Origin: CBDULX01 sp965368175
Lineage (GTDB): Bacteria; Pseudomonadota; Gammaproteobacteria; SZUA-229
Direction: 5' to 3'
Assembly: GCA_965368175.1 (NCBI GenBank)
Contig: CBDULX010000063.1
Span: 1-14,671, forward strand
Length of the DNA stretch: 14,671 bases
In this document: positions 8,283-14,671 of the stretch, in pieces
How the letters are laid out: each line of letters begins with the position of its first letter
Position numbering within the stretch: the first letter of the stretch is position 1
The notes under the pieces: generated by a model
Databases searched by the model: none
What the model was told of the DNA's origin: nothing
Seen by the model: the letters and a program-made list of their open reading frames with translations, nothing else
Made by a program: the position numbers and the translations under genes

Positions 8283-8301
8283 AAGGGGACTCCGTCCCCT
8301 T
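8283..8301 (-). promoter_or_regulatory. Hairpin in the presumed 5' leader of the rhomboid gene
   Basis: AAGGGGAC (8283-8290) and GTCCCCTT (8294-8301) form a perfect 8-bp GC-rich stem with a 3-base loop. On the minus strand it lies between the predicted transcription start (about 8323) and the ribosome binding site AAGAGGA (8274-8268). It could stabilise the leader or affect translation. No ligand-binding riboswitch is recognised. Confidence 0.45.
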
Positions 8302-8329
8302 CAACTTTAAGTATGTTGAGGTTAGATCT

Positions 8330-8358
8330 ATTATATGGAAATGATTATCAATTGTCAC
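8330..8358 (-). promoter_or_regulatory. Sigma-70-type promoter for the rhomboid gene
   Basis: On the minus strand GTGACA (8358-8353, five of six matches to TTGACA) is followed after exactly 17 bp by TATAAT (8335-8330, perfect). Transcription would begin near 8323 and leave a leader of about 64 nt before the TTG at 8259. The -35 box coincides with the most upstream possible start codon (GTG 8358), which argues against that start. Confidence 0.6.
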
Positions 8359-8385
8359 TGAACCCCTTTCTTGTAATAAAGTAAT

Positions 8386-8443
8386 GGTGTCAGAGTCAGA
8401 GATTAATTGTTTCTAATATTAGAAACAATTAATATCTGACACC
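8386..8443. repeat. Palindromic element with 32-bp perfect core
   Basis: The core at 8402-8433 is a perfect 32-bp palindrome starting ATTAATTGTTTCTAATAT. It is flanked by GGTGTCAGA (8386-8394) and its exact complement TCTGACACC (8435-8443). The left side carries an extra GTCAGAG duplication, so the outer arms are offset by a few bases. GGTGTCAGA-type ends are often seen near REP-associated Y1 transposases (recalled, not searched), but no transposase is present here. Confidence 0.65.
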
Positions 8444-8655
8444 TGTTTCGTGCCGTGATATTGACGCTAAACGTTCTGCATTTTTATCGGTCAGGATCAG
8501 ATGCCGGTCTTCACTGGTTTGTGAGTAATGCAGTTCGGCACTATTTACCAGGCTGCGCACGGTGGCTTTTGTGCCTTGGATGTTGCAGCGGTAGATTTCA
8601 ATAAGGTATTGCTGATGGACCTGTGGGGTGATAGTGCGTAGTGAAGGGTATCACG
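8429..8655 (-). pseudogene. Decayed reading-frame remnant (C-terminal fragment of an unidentified protein)
   Basis: On the minus strand an open stretch of about 70 codons ends in TAA at 8431-8429, inside the palindromic element. It reads as plausible protein, for example QQYLIEIYRCNIQGTKATVR and LHYSQTSEDRHLILTDKNAE. A stop lies just upstream, and I see no start codon with a ribosome binding site. Codon use and GC content differ from the AT-rich surroundings. It may be the tail of a gene cut off by the element or by a deletion. I do not recognise the family, and chance openness over this length is possible. Confidence 0.35.
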
Positions 8656-9137
8656 CTGGTTAGTGCGCACTTTTTAGTCACCAAAATGGGCTATCAGATG
8701 TGTAGCTTAATTTATTTACAAGTAGAATGGAGGATAAGGAGTTGACTTGGTACAATCTCTGATCCCGTACATTCTAACTGATGTAAGTTAATGACAGGGT
8801 TCTAAAATTCAGTACTAGTGATGTTCGGAAGCAAGCTTGCAGAATATAGCACCTATGGCTGGTCGTTTAACACAGGCGGTAATAACCCTGATTTTTAGCA
8901 GTGAAATTTTAGAGTGGCATCTGGTGTTTCAGCGTCAATCTTAGGTTAGCGATTTCTGGTGATAATTTTAAGTTCACCACTTACAGGGAGTAGGCAACGT
9001 GTGGTACGCTTACAAGTCCATGTCGCTTCATCAGCACTGTTTCATGCGGACGTCTGGTCAGAGCGTGGACTTGAGGTGGCCATACCGTGGTAGTCTGGTT
9101 TGCAACAAACGGATAACAGTTTTAAGATAACAAATTT
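8656..9137. other. Gene-free region upstream of aprM with imperfect inverted repeats
   Basis: I see no supported gene in this stretch of nearly 500 bp. Two structured pieces stand out. One has CAGGGTT (8795-8801) with TCTAAAATT (8801-8809), answered by AACCCTG (8884-8890) and AATTTTAGA (8905-8913). The other has CAAGTCCA (9013-9020) answered by TGGACTTG (9067-9074), with weaker pairing outside it. Neither resembles a known riboswitch. They may be degenerate repeat elements or part of the apr control region. Confidence 0.4.
9101..9128 (+). promoter_or_regulatory. aprM: Candidate promoter of the aprMBA operon
   Basis: TTGCAA (9101-9106) and TAAGAT (9123-9128) are spaced 16 bp apart, each matching the sigma-70 consensus at four of six bases. 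Transcription would start near 9135, leaving a very short leader before GAGGAT (9138-9143) and ATG 9150. A highly expressed operon might use a better or alternative promoter further upstream, so this is tentative. Confidence 0.3.
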
Positions 9138-9149
9138 GAGGATAATCTA

Positions 9150-10001
9150 ATGTTCACGAGCAATCCCTTTTCCGAGCTTTCGGCGTCTATACCAACCATG
9201 GTTATGCAGGGTTATATTGTATTGATGGTTCTGCTGGTGGTAGGCGGGACAGTACTTGATATGATCCATAAGAAAAGCGCGCAGTACTTTTTTGAAAATG
9301 CGAAAAAAGCGAAAAAGAGCGCAAAACGTAACGTTGATACTGGCGAAAAAGCAACGATTGCATTTAAGGTGCTACTGAACGAAGTGTTAACGTCTGGTGA
9401 ATTCTGCAATATGAAACGCAGACTTTCCCATCTTTTGACCATGTATGGCTTCATTATATTCGTCGCTACGACCGCCATCATGATATTTGGCTATTCAACA
9501 CCTGAGGCATCTACACCAGCTATCCTGCCACAACTCTGGCATATCGGCGCACTGATGTTGGCTATTGGTGGGTACTGGTTCTGGTTCTTTATCCGTGTTG
9601 ATGTGTCTGCGGAAGGCCTTTCGTGGTATCGCTTCGAACGTGCGGATTTGTTTATTGTTTCACTGCTCACCACCGCAACTTTCGCATTACTCTGGTCTTA
9701 TACACAGTCCCAGGGTGTGGCTGGATGGTCAACCTTGTTCTTCGTTTTGTTTATCATCTCAAGCACAACACTTTTTGCCAGCGTACTCTGGTCGAAGTTC
9801 GCCCATATGTTCTTCAAACCTGCCGCCGCTTATCAAAAACGTATTACCAAAGCTGATGGTTCAAGAGAGAACTTACCCGCTGATTACGATTTGACTGATC
9901 CCGCAGTACAAGAGAAATTTCCCGATATCCCGCAATATATGGGCAAGAAACCATCTTACATGGGGCTCGGTATTAAACGTGAGGCACCCAATCATTACTA
10001 A
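9150..10001 (+). CDS. aprM: APS reductase membrane anchor AprM
   Basis: AprM is the putative inner-membrane partner of APS reductase in sulfur-oxidising bacteria and is thought to pass electrons from AprB to the quinone pool. The 283 residues contain about five membrane segments (roughly 15-35, 95-116, 127-149, 165-185 and 193-213). A basic cytoplasmic loop lies between the first two (KKAKKSAKR at 52-60). His94, His131 and His219 lie at or near membrane segments and could bind haem b, as in NarI-like subunits; this is inference. The C-terminal tail (about 220-283) is soluble. The start is firm: GAGGAT lies 6 bp before the ATG. It is 43 bp upstream of aprB in one apparent operon. The identification rests on the hydrophobic profile and the aprB-aprA context, as the family has few sharp motifs. 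Confidence 0.92.
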   Translation: MFTSNPFSELSASIPTMVMQGYIVLMVLLVVGGTVLDMIHKKSAQYFFENAKKAKKSAKRNVDTGEKATIAFKVLLNEVLTSGEFCNMKRRLSHLLTMYGFIIFVATTAIMIFGYSTPEASTPAILPQLWHIGALMLAIGGYWFWFFIRVDVSAEGLSWYRFERADLFIVSLLTTATFALLWSYTQSQGVAGWSTLFFVLFIISSTTLFASVLWSKFAHMFFKPAAAYQKRITKADGSRENLPADYDLTDPAVQEKFPDIPQYMGKKPSYMGLGIKREAPNHY

Positions 10002-10044
10002 CATTAATTTAATTACGATTATTTAAGAATAGAGAGAATATATT

Positions 10045-10527
10045 ATGCCAACTTTTGTATATATGACTCGTTGTGATGGTTGTGGCCAGTGCGTTGATAT
10101 CTGTCCATCTGACATCATGCACATCGATAAGACTCTTCGTCGTGCTTACAACATTGAACCTGACATGTGCTGGGAATGTTATTCCTGTGTAAAAGCCTGC
10201 CCTCACCAGGCAATCGACGTACGTGGCTATGCTGATTTTGCTCCACTCGGTCACAGTGTTCGTGTTCTCCGTGATGAGGAAAAAGGCACGATTGCGTGGC
10301 GCATCAAGTTCCGCAATGGCAAAAAAGACATGGAGCTTTTAGCGCCTATCACTACTAAGCCCTGGGGTACTGCAATTCCTCAACTGGCAAACGAAGCAAC
10401 GCCAGCTAATGAAATGCGTGACGGTGAGCTGTTGTTTAACGAGCCTAAGTATATCCGTATGGATGAAGGTGGTTTGCAGACGCTTGAGTCAAACGGGCTG
10501 AAATTGAAAGCAGGGGTGTATTACTAA
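10045..10527 (+). CDS. aprB: Adenylylsulfate reductase beta subunit
   Basis: This is the cytoplasmic iron-sulfur subunit that takes electrons from the FAD of AprA. The 160 residues start with a ferredoxin-like domain. One [4Fe-4S] cluster is bound by the run Cys10, Cys13, Cys16 and Cys20, and a second by Cys42, Cys45, Cys48 and Cys52. Trp43 lies within the second motif (MCWECYSC), where a tryptophan assists electron transfer in characterised enzymes. The C-terminal portion (about 65-160) matches the extended tail that wraps around AprA. The start follows AGAGAG (10031-10036) by 8 bp. Its stop codon overlaps the aprA start by one base (TAATG), indicating translational coupling and equal subunit production. 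Confidence 0.98.
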   Translation: MPTFVYMTRCDGCGQCVDICPSDIMHIDKTLRRAYNIEPDMCWECYSCVKACPHQAIDVRGYADFAPLGHSVRVLRDEEKGTIAWRIKFRNGKKDMELLAPITTKPWGTAIPQLANEATPANEMRDGELLFNEPKYIRMDEGGLQTLESNGLKLKAGVYY

Positions 10528-12392
10528 TGGCCTACAAAACTATTATTGAAGACGATATCGACATCCTGGTTGCAGGTGCTGGCCTGGGTGGTACCGGTGC
10601 TGCATTTGAAGCAAGATACTGGGGCAAGGACAAAAAGATTGTTATTGCAGAAAAAGCCAATATCGATCGTTCCGGCGCAGTAGCCCAGGGCCTGTACGCG
10701 ATCAACTGTTATATGGGTACGCGCTGGGGTGAAAATAACCCGGAAGATCACGTCCGCTATGCTCGTATGGACCTGATGGGTATGGTTCGTGAAGACCTGG
10801 CCTTTGATATGGCACGTCACGTTGACTCCGCTGTTCACCAGTTCGAAGAGTGGGGCCTGCCGTTGATGAAAGACCCCAAGACGGGTCATTATCTGCGTGA
10901 AGGCCGCTGGCAGATTATGATTCACGGTGAATCATATAAGCCTATCGTTGCAGAAGCAGCGAAAAAATCGGCAGACAAAGTATTCAACCGTATCTGCGTA
11001 ACCCACCTGTTAATGGATGATGCCAAAGAGAACCGCATCGCGGGTGCAGTGGGTTTCAACGTGCGTACTGGTAACTACCACGTATTCAAGTCGAAGACCG
11101 TTATCTGTGGCGCCGGTGGTGCTTCTAACATCTTCAAACCACGTTCAGTAGGTGAAGGTGCGGGTCGTGTCTGGTATGCCCCATGGTCTTCCGGTTCTGC
11201 TTATGGTCTGATGATCGAAGCAGGCGCGAAAATGACACAGATGGAAAACCGTATCGTACTGGCTCGATTCAAAGACGGTTACGGCCCTGTCGGCGCCTAC
11301 TTTCTGCATCTCAAGACCTATACCCAAAATGGTCTGGGTGAAGAGTATGAATCCAAGTGGTTTCCTAAGCTGACTGAAATGGTCGGTAAAGAATACCTGG
11401 ATACCGAAGGTCAGCATTTGTCGCACAAGCCAATTCCGACCTGTTTACGTAACCATGCATTTATCTCTGAAGTGAATGCCGGTCGCGGTCCTATTCACAT
11501 GGTTACCATGGAAGCCTTCCAGGATCCTCATCTTGAGGAAATTGGCTGGCACAACTTCCTGGGCATGACCGTTGGTCAGGCGGTTCTTTGGGCAGCAACT
11601 GACGTTGATCCTAAATACGAAAATCCTGAATTAACAACTTCTGAGCCTTATGTTATGGGTTCTCACGCTACGGGTTGTGGTGCATGGTGTTCAGGTCCGG
11701 AAGATGTTTCTCCTGATGAATATTTCTGGGGCTATAACCGCATGACCACAGTTGAAGGTCTGTTTGGCGCGGGAGATGCGGTAGGTGGTACACCGCACGC
11801 ATTTTCATCGGGTTCTTTCACTGAAGGCCGTCTGGCAGCTAAAGCTGCCTGTAAATATATTGATGATGGCAAAGCTGAAGGCATTGTCGTTTCTGATAAG
11901 CAGATATCTGATCTTAAAGAGAAGATTTACAAACCACTAGAAACGTATAAAGTTTATAGTAATGAAGTCGTTGCAGGTTCAGTTAATCCAAACTTCATCA
12001 ATCCAAGACAGGGTCTGGATCGTTTACAGAAACTGATGGATGAGTATTGTGGTGGTTTTGGTGTTAACTATATGACTAACGAAAAACTTCTCCAGATCGG
12101 TCTCAAGAAAATAAAACTGCTTGAAGAAGACATGGAGAAGATTGCGGCTAGCGATATCCACGAGCTGTTGCGTGCATGGGAATTAAATCACCGTGTTCGT
12201 ACTTCTGAAAGTGTGTTCCAGCATACATTGTTCCGAAAAGAAACACGCTGGCCTGGTTACTACTACCGTGGTGATGCGATGAAACTGGATGATGAAAACT
12301 GGCACGTACTGACAGTTTCTCATCGTGATCGCAACACCGGTGAATATACTATGGAGAAAGCCCCCCTCTACCACCTGGTAGATAACGAATAG
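10527..12392 (+). CDS. aprA: Adenylylsulfate reductase alpha subunit
   Basis: This is the FAD-containing catalytic subunit. In sulfur oxidisers it is expected to run as sulfite plus AMP giving APS and two electrons. The 621 residues are of normal length. The FAD dinucleotide motif is AGAGLGGTGAAFEARYW (16-32), with NIDRSGAVAQGLYAIN (45-60) and the C-terminal FAD motif GLFGAGDAVGGTPHAFSSGS (411-430). Arg247 in LARFKDGYGPVGA and His380 in MGSHATGCGAWCSG keep the 133-residue spacing of the substrate-binding Arg265 and His398 known in the Archaeoglobus enzyme, so the site looks intact. AGGGG at 10512-10516, inside the end of aprB, is the probable ribosome binding site. It is the last gene of aprMBA, with a strong terminator 42 bp downstream. 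Confidence 0.98.
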   Translation: MAYKTIIEDDIDILVAGAGLGGTGAAFEARYWGKDKKIVIAEKANIDRSGAVAQGLYAINCYMGTRWGENNPEDHVRYARMDLMGMVREDLAFDMARHVDSAVHQFEEWGLPLMKDPKTGHYLREGRWQIMIHGESYKPIVAEAAKKSADKVFNRICVTHLLMDDAKENRIAGAVGFNVRTGNYHVFKSKTVICGAGGASNIFKPRSVGEGAGRVWYAPWSSGSAYGLMIEAGAKMTQMENRIVLARFKDGYGPVGAYFLHLKTYTQNGLGEEYESKWFPKLTEMVGKEYLDTEGQHLSHKPIPTCLRNHAFISEVNAGRGPIHMVTMEAFQDPHLEEIGWHNFLGMTVGQAVLWAATDVDPKYENPELTTSEPYVMGSHATGCGAWCSGPEDVSPDEYFWGYNRMTTVEGLFGAGDAVGGTPHAFSSGSFTEGRLAAKAACKYIDDGKAEGIVVSDKQISDLKEKIYKPLETYKVYSNEVVAGSVNPNFINPRQGLDRLQKLMDEYCGGFGVNYMTNEKLLQIGLKKIKLLEEDMEKIAASDIHELLRAWELNHRVRTSESVFQHTLFRKETRWPGYYYRGDAMKLDDENWHVLTVSHRDRNTGEYTMEKAPLYHLVDNE

Positions 12393-12433
12393 GGGTGACT
12401 GAGTAAAAATTACGGTACTTTTTTACTTGTCTT

Positions 12434-12469
12434 AAAAAAAGGCCAGCATATTTTGTGTTGGTCTTTTTT
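12434..12469 (+). terminator. Rho-independent terminator of aprMBA
   Basis: Seven A residues and GGCCAGCATA (12434-12450) pair with TGTGTTGGTC plus six T residues (12454-12469), using a few G-U pairs, around a small T-rich loop. The T-run directly after the stem makes a standard intrinsic terminator. It separates the apr operon from the next gene. Confidence 0.85.
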
Positions 12470-12534
12470 CTATGGATTGTAGTATACAAGCTAAGTATGA
12501 TCGATAGTCCTGCGAAACATAATCTATGTTTTAA

Positions 12535-12900
12535 GTGAACAATAGAGTCATGAATATTATTGAAAAAACAGATGAAGAGATTTTAGCGCTGGCGAACCCG
12601 ATGTGGGCTGACCTTGTTAAATACTCGAATGAACAAAATTACGGTGCTTTCACCCGGCATTTCGCAGCATCTATGCTGATGGGTGCAAATGAAATCGAGA
12701 TGGGAAAACAGTTTGCCAGAAGTGAACTGACAAAAAATTTGTCTGAAAATTACGAATATCTCGGCATTATTCGCCGTGGTGAATATGTAACGGTTCTGTA
12801 TAAACAGAGACATACCAAGAAAGAAGGTGAATGGCTGGGCAGGCTGGTGCTGGGATATGAAAAGGACAAAGTTAGAATTTTTGGGGCCACTCTATTCTAA
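12535..12900 (+). CDS. Conserved-looking hypothetical protein downstream of aprA
   Basis: I do not recognise this gene. It encodes 121 residues from GTG 12535, or 116 from ATG 12550 in the same frame; AAGTG (12533-12537) gives weak support for the ATG, and neither start has a convincing ribosome binding site. The protein is soluble, with no signal peptide, membrane segment or cysteine cluster. The N-terminal half is helical (DEEILALANPMWADLVKYSN, then HFAASMLMGANEIEMGKQFA). The C-terminal half alternates short strands and turns (YEYLGIIRRGEYVTVLYKQ, then WLGRLVLGYEKDKVRIFGA). This helix-then-sheet order could suit an NTF2-like fold, which is inference. It lies just after the apr terminator, on the same strand and 78 bp before an FKBP gene, so it is probably transcribed with the latter. 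Confidence 0.75.
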   Translation: MNNRVMNIIEKTDEEILALANPMWADLVKYSNEQNYGAFTRHFAASMLMGANEIEMGKQFARSELTKNLSENYEYLGIIRRGEYVTVLYKQRHTKKEGEWLGRLVLGYEKDKVRIFGATLF

Positions 12901-12978
12901 AATCGGCGGTTTCAGGGTTGGTCAAGCTAAGATTGATCAAAATAGGGGCGCTTTATCCATAAACAGGTTTTTCTAGTT

Positions 12979-13485
12979 ATGTCAGATACAATACAAAACG
13001 AAAAATTCGTTGAACTAAATTATAAGGTTATCGATGAAAAAACCGGTGACGTACTGGTTACCGTTGATTACCCTCTGGGTTATGTGCATGGTGTGAATGA
13101 CGTTCTGTCTGAGCAGGTGACAAAGTATCTGGAGGGTAAAAAAGTAGGTGATATCATCGAAGTGCCGGTTGATACTAAACTGCTATATGGTGAGAGAGAC
13201 GAATCACTGGTGTTTACCGACCGCATCGAGAATGTCCCTGAAGAGTATCGAGAGATCGGTTTAACCATCACCATGGAAAATGAAAAGGGTGAGCCCAGGA
13301 CTTTTATCGTCACGCGTTTCGATGACAAAACATTAACTGTCGACGGAAATAATCCACTGTGCGGCAGAGATGTCGTATTCAAGCTGGAAATATTGACGAT
13401 ACGTGACGCTACCGAAGAAGAGCTTGACCTTGGCGGAGCGGTTGACGCCGACCCGGACCTGGAAGAAATCCTCAGCAAGGCTTAA
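12979..13485 (+). CDS. FKBP-type peptidyl-prolyl cis-trans isomerase, SlyD-like
   Basis: Probable cytoplasmic folding helper that catalyses proline isomerisation and acts as a chaperone. The 168 residues follow the SlyD layout. The FKBP part includes VELNYKVIDEKTGDVL (11-26), YVHGVNDVLSEQVTKYLEGK (35-54, compare YLHG...LEKALEG in SlyD) and YGERDESLV (70-78). An insert-in-flap chaperone domain follows (about 79-121). The fold closes with DGNNPLCGRDVVFKLEILTI (122-141) and ATEEEL (144-149). The C-terminal tail is short and acidic (VDADPDLEEIL), without the metal-binding histidine-rich tail of E. coli SlyD. The usual DG-rich active-site positions are partly changed (VTVDYPLGYVHG), so isomerase activity may be altered. 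No signal peptide is seen. The ribosome binding site is weak. Confidence 0.85.
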   Translation: MSDTIQNEKFVELNYKVIDEKTGDVLVTVDYPLGYVHGVNDVLSEQVTKYLEGKKVGDIIEVPVDTKLLYGERDESLVFTDRIENVPEEYREIGLTITMENEKGEPRTFIVTRFDDKTLTVDGNNPLCGRDVVFKLEILTIRDATEEELDLGGAVDADPDLEEILSKA

Positions 13486-13521
13486 GGAGCCTCTAATCTA
13501 TTCATGAACTCGTATCTTATG

Positions 13522-13607
13522 TCTAAAATATCCAGCTTCTGCGTTGCAACTCCTGGCAATAGCCTGCTATTACGTGCGATTCGCGCCTTGCATCTGAATA
13601 TTTTAGA
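13522..13607. repeat. Palindromic intergenic element before the TPR gene
   Basis: Terminal arms TCTAAAATATCCAG (13522-13535) and CTGAATATTTTAGA (13594-13607) are reverse complements except for one base. Weaker pairing continues inward, and the centre holds the near-palindrome AATAGCCTGCTATT (about 13559-13572). The 86-bp piece could fold into one long hairpin and has no reading frame of note. It looks like a compact dispersed repeat. It separates the FKBP gene from the TPR gene and may also affect transcription into the latter. Confidence 0.6.
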
Positions 13608-13648
13608 TCACAATCTACTTTGTCCAGAATAAATCAGAGTCTCCTTAT

Positions 13649-14671
13649 ATGAAATTTTCCAATACTTACATAATTTACCCGGACAATAAGGCCCTGGAGC
13701 TTGCAATAGCAAATATTCTAGACATGTTTGGCGAAGAATTGGCCGAAGTTGCGATTCCGGATACCAGGATAGCCGTGGCTGATAACTTTCTTTATACACG
13801 GGGCAATTTTGAACAGCATCGTTTCAGCTCCAGGATTCTTGACCGTGCGCGTGAGGCACTTGAAGCATTGCTTACAGATGCATATCGCGCTCAGGAGCCA
13901 TTAGCCTGGGCCGAGACCCAGAATTGTCTTGGCAATATTCTTGCGGCAAAGGCGCAGCAGCTGAGAGATGGTGCATTGTTTGAAAAGGCGATTCAGTGTT
14001 TTAACCATGCACTAGAAGAGTTTGACCAGGAAAAGACACCTCTCGACTGGGCAGCGACCCAAAATAACCTGGCAACCGCACAGCAGGCCCTGGGCCGGCA
14101 ACTGGAGAACTCTAAACTATTTAAAGAGTCCGCTGATGCATATACCAATGCATTATTGGTATGGTCGCGAAAAGAGACGCCTGAACAATGGGCAGCGGCC
14201 ATGCATCAACTGGGAATCGCTTTTCATTCTTATGGCAAGCTTTTAAAAGGTAACCGAACCTTTCAAAAGTCCGTTGTCGCCTATAAAAATGCACTGGCAG
14301 AATTCGATGCGGATAATAATGCTTTCGAGTTAGCAGCGACACACAATAACTGTGGTGCAGTACTGCATAATCTGGCTGAATCAGAAGAAAATTCAGATCG
14401 CCTGCAAGAGGCTATCAGATCTTATGAGACGGCATTAACCGTTTGTTTGGAACAGCAGTTGCCGATTCATCTGGCAGTTCTATGCAGGGTCAACAGATCG
14501 ACTGCACGCAGTGTGCTGGCTGAGCTAACAAAAGATAGCGCACTAGCCGAGGAAGTTACTGATGAGTTTGAATTGATTATCGAGTGTTTTTCGCATGTTC
14601 TTCAACCACTTTGTTTAAAGCATTGCAAGGAGCAAATTAATAAGGCAAAGTACACTAGCACTTGCGTTTAG
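13649..14671 (+). CDS. TPR-repeat protein with 47-residue repeats
   Basis: A soluble protein of 340 residues, complete, whose TAG is the last codon of the window. Residues 1-80 form a leading domain of unknown type (MKFSNTYIIYPDNKALELAI). Then four tandem repeats of exactly 47 residues start at 84, 131, 178 and 225, and a fifth partial copy starts at 272. Their shared pattern is P-x-x-WA-x-T-x-N-x-LG at the start and F-x-x-(A/S)-x-x-x-(Y/F)-x-x-AL near the end, typical of extended TPR helical hairpins. Such scaffolds bind other proteins; the partner cannot be told. No signal peptide, membrane segment or catalytic domain is seen. The ribosome binding site is poor. The tail contains three cysteines (Cys322, Cys326 and Cys339). 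Confidence 0.8.
   Translation: MKFSNTYIIYPDNKALELAIANILDMFGEELAEVAIPDTRIAVADNFLYTRGNFEQHRFSSRILDRAREALEALLTDAYRAQEPLAWAETQNCLGNILAAKAQQLRDGALFEKAIQCFNHALEEFDQEKTPLDWAATQNNLATAQQALGRQLENSKLFKESADAYTNALLVWSRKETPEQWAAAMHQLGIAFHSYGKLLKGNRTFQKSVVAYKNALAEFDADNNAFELAATHNNCGAVLHNLAESEENSDRLQEAIRSYETALTVCLEQQLPIHLAVLCRVNRSTARSVLAELTKDSALAEEVTDEFELIIECFSHVLQPLCLKHCKEQINKAKYTSTCV

Noticed and set aside
8742..8773. TTGACT with TACATT as an apr promoter
   Set aside because: The spacing is 20 bp and TACAAT (8751) is only 3 bp from the -35 box; it is also nearly 380 bp before aprM.
8821..8898. Short frame of 25 codons starting MFGSKLAEYS
   Set aside because: No ribosome binding site, no recognisable product, and it lies inside an inverted-repeat interval.
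10524..10925. Minus-strand open frame of 133 codons
   Set aside because: It is antisense to the FAD-binding part of aprA, which is clearly the real gene.
13080..13478. Minus-strand open frame of 132 codons
   Set aside because: It is antisense to the SlyD-like gene and has a serine-rich composition typical of a shadow frame.
13478..13492. AGGCT/AGCCT hairpin at the end of the FKBP gene as a terminator
   Set aside because: The stem is only 5 bp and no T-run follows.

Overview
The window looks like chromosomal DNA of a sulfur-oxidising gammaproteobacterium. Two blocks point that way: the conserved ftsK-lolA-rarA cell-envelope/replication cluster (1196-5675), and an aprM-aprB-aprA operon (9150-12392) encoding adenylylsulfate (APS) reductase with the AprM membrane anchor typical of sulfur-oxidising lineages. 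No genus can be named from the sequence alone.

Layout. 39-1112 is alanine dehydrogenase (ald). 1196-3535 is the DNA translocase ftsK, 3721-4341 the lipoprotein chaperone lolA, and 4347-5675 the AAA+ ATPase rarA, all on the plus strand. 5676-6124 has no gene but holds several nested inverted repeats of the short, non-coding, MITE-like kind. Next is an AT-richer minus-strand segment with a small protein of unknown function (6125-6508) and a rhomboid-family membrane protease with a helical, TPR-like C-terminal extension (6697-about 8259). 8360-9149 is again without an intact gene: a 32-bp perfect palindrome, a decayed reading-frame remnant, more inverted repeats and the upstream region of the apr operon. 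aprMBA follows and ends in a clear rho-independent terminator. The last block, plus strand, holds a 116-121-residue protein of unknown function, a SlyD-like FKBP peptidyl-prolyl isomerase, a roughly 86-bp palindromic element and a protein built of exactly spaced 47-residue TPR-type repeats that ends at the last base.

How the genes work together. AprBA oxidises sulfite plus AMP to APS in the cytoplasm, and AprM probably passes the electrons to the membrane quinone pool. ATP sulfurylase (sat), the usual next step, is not in the window. FtsK, LolA and RarA serve chromosome segregation, outer-membrane lipoprotein traffic and stalled-fork handling. They are neighbours by conserved gene order rather than shared pathway. 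The usual next gene, serS, is missing after rarA, where the repeats and minus-strand accessory genes begin.

I see no CRISPR array, rRNA, tRNA, intact transposase or prophage. The points most worth checking are the rhomboid/TPR-like protein and its reassigned start, the small gene beside it, the trio of genes after aprA, and the set of non-coding palindromic elements between genes.
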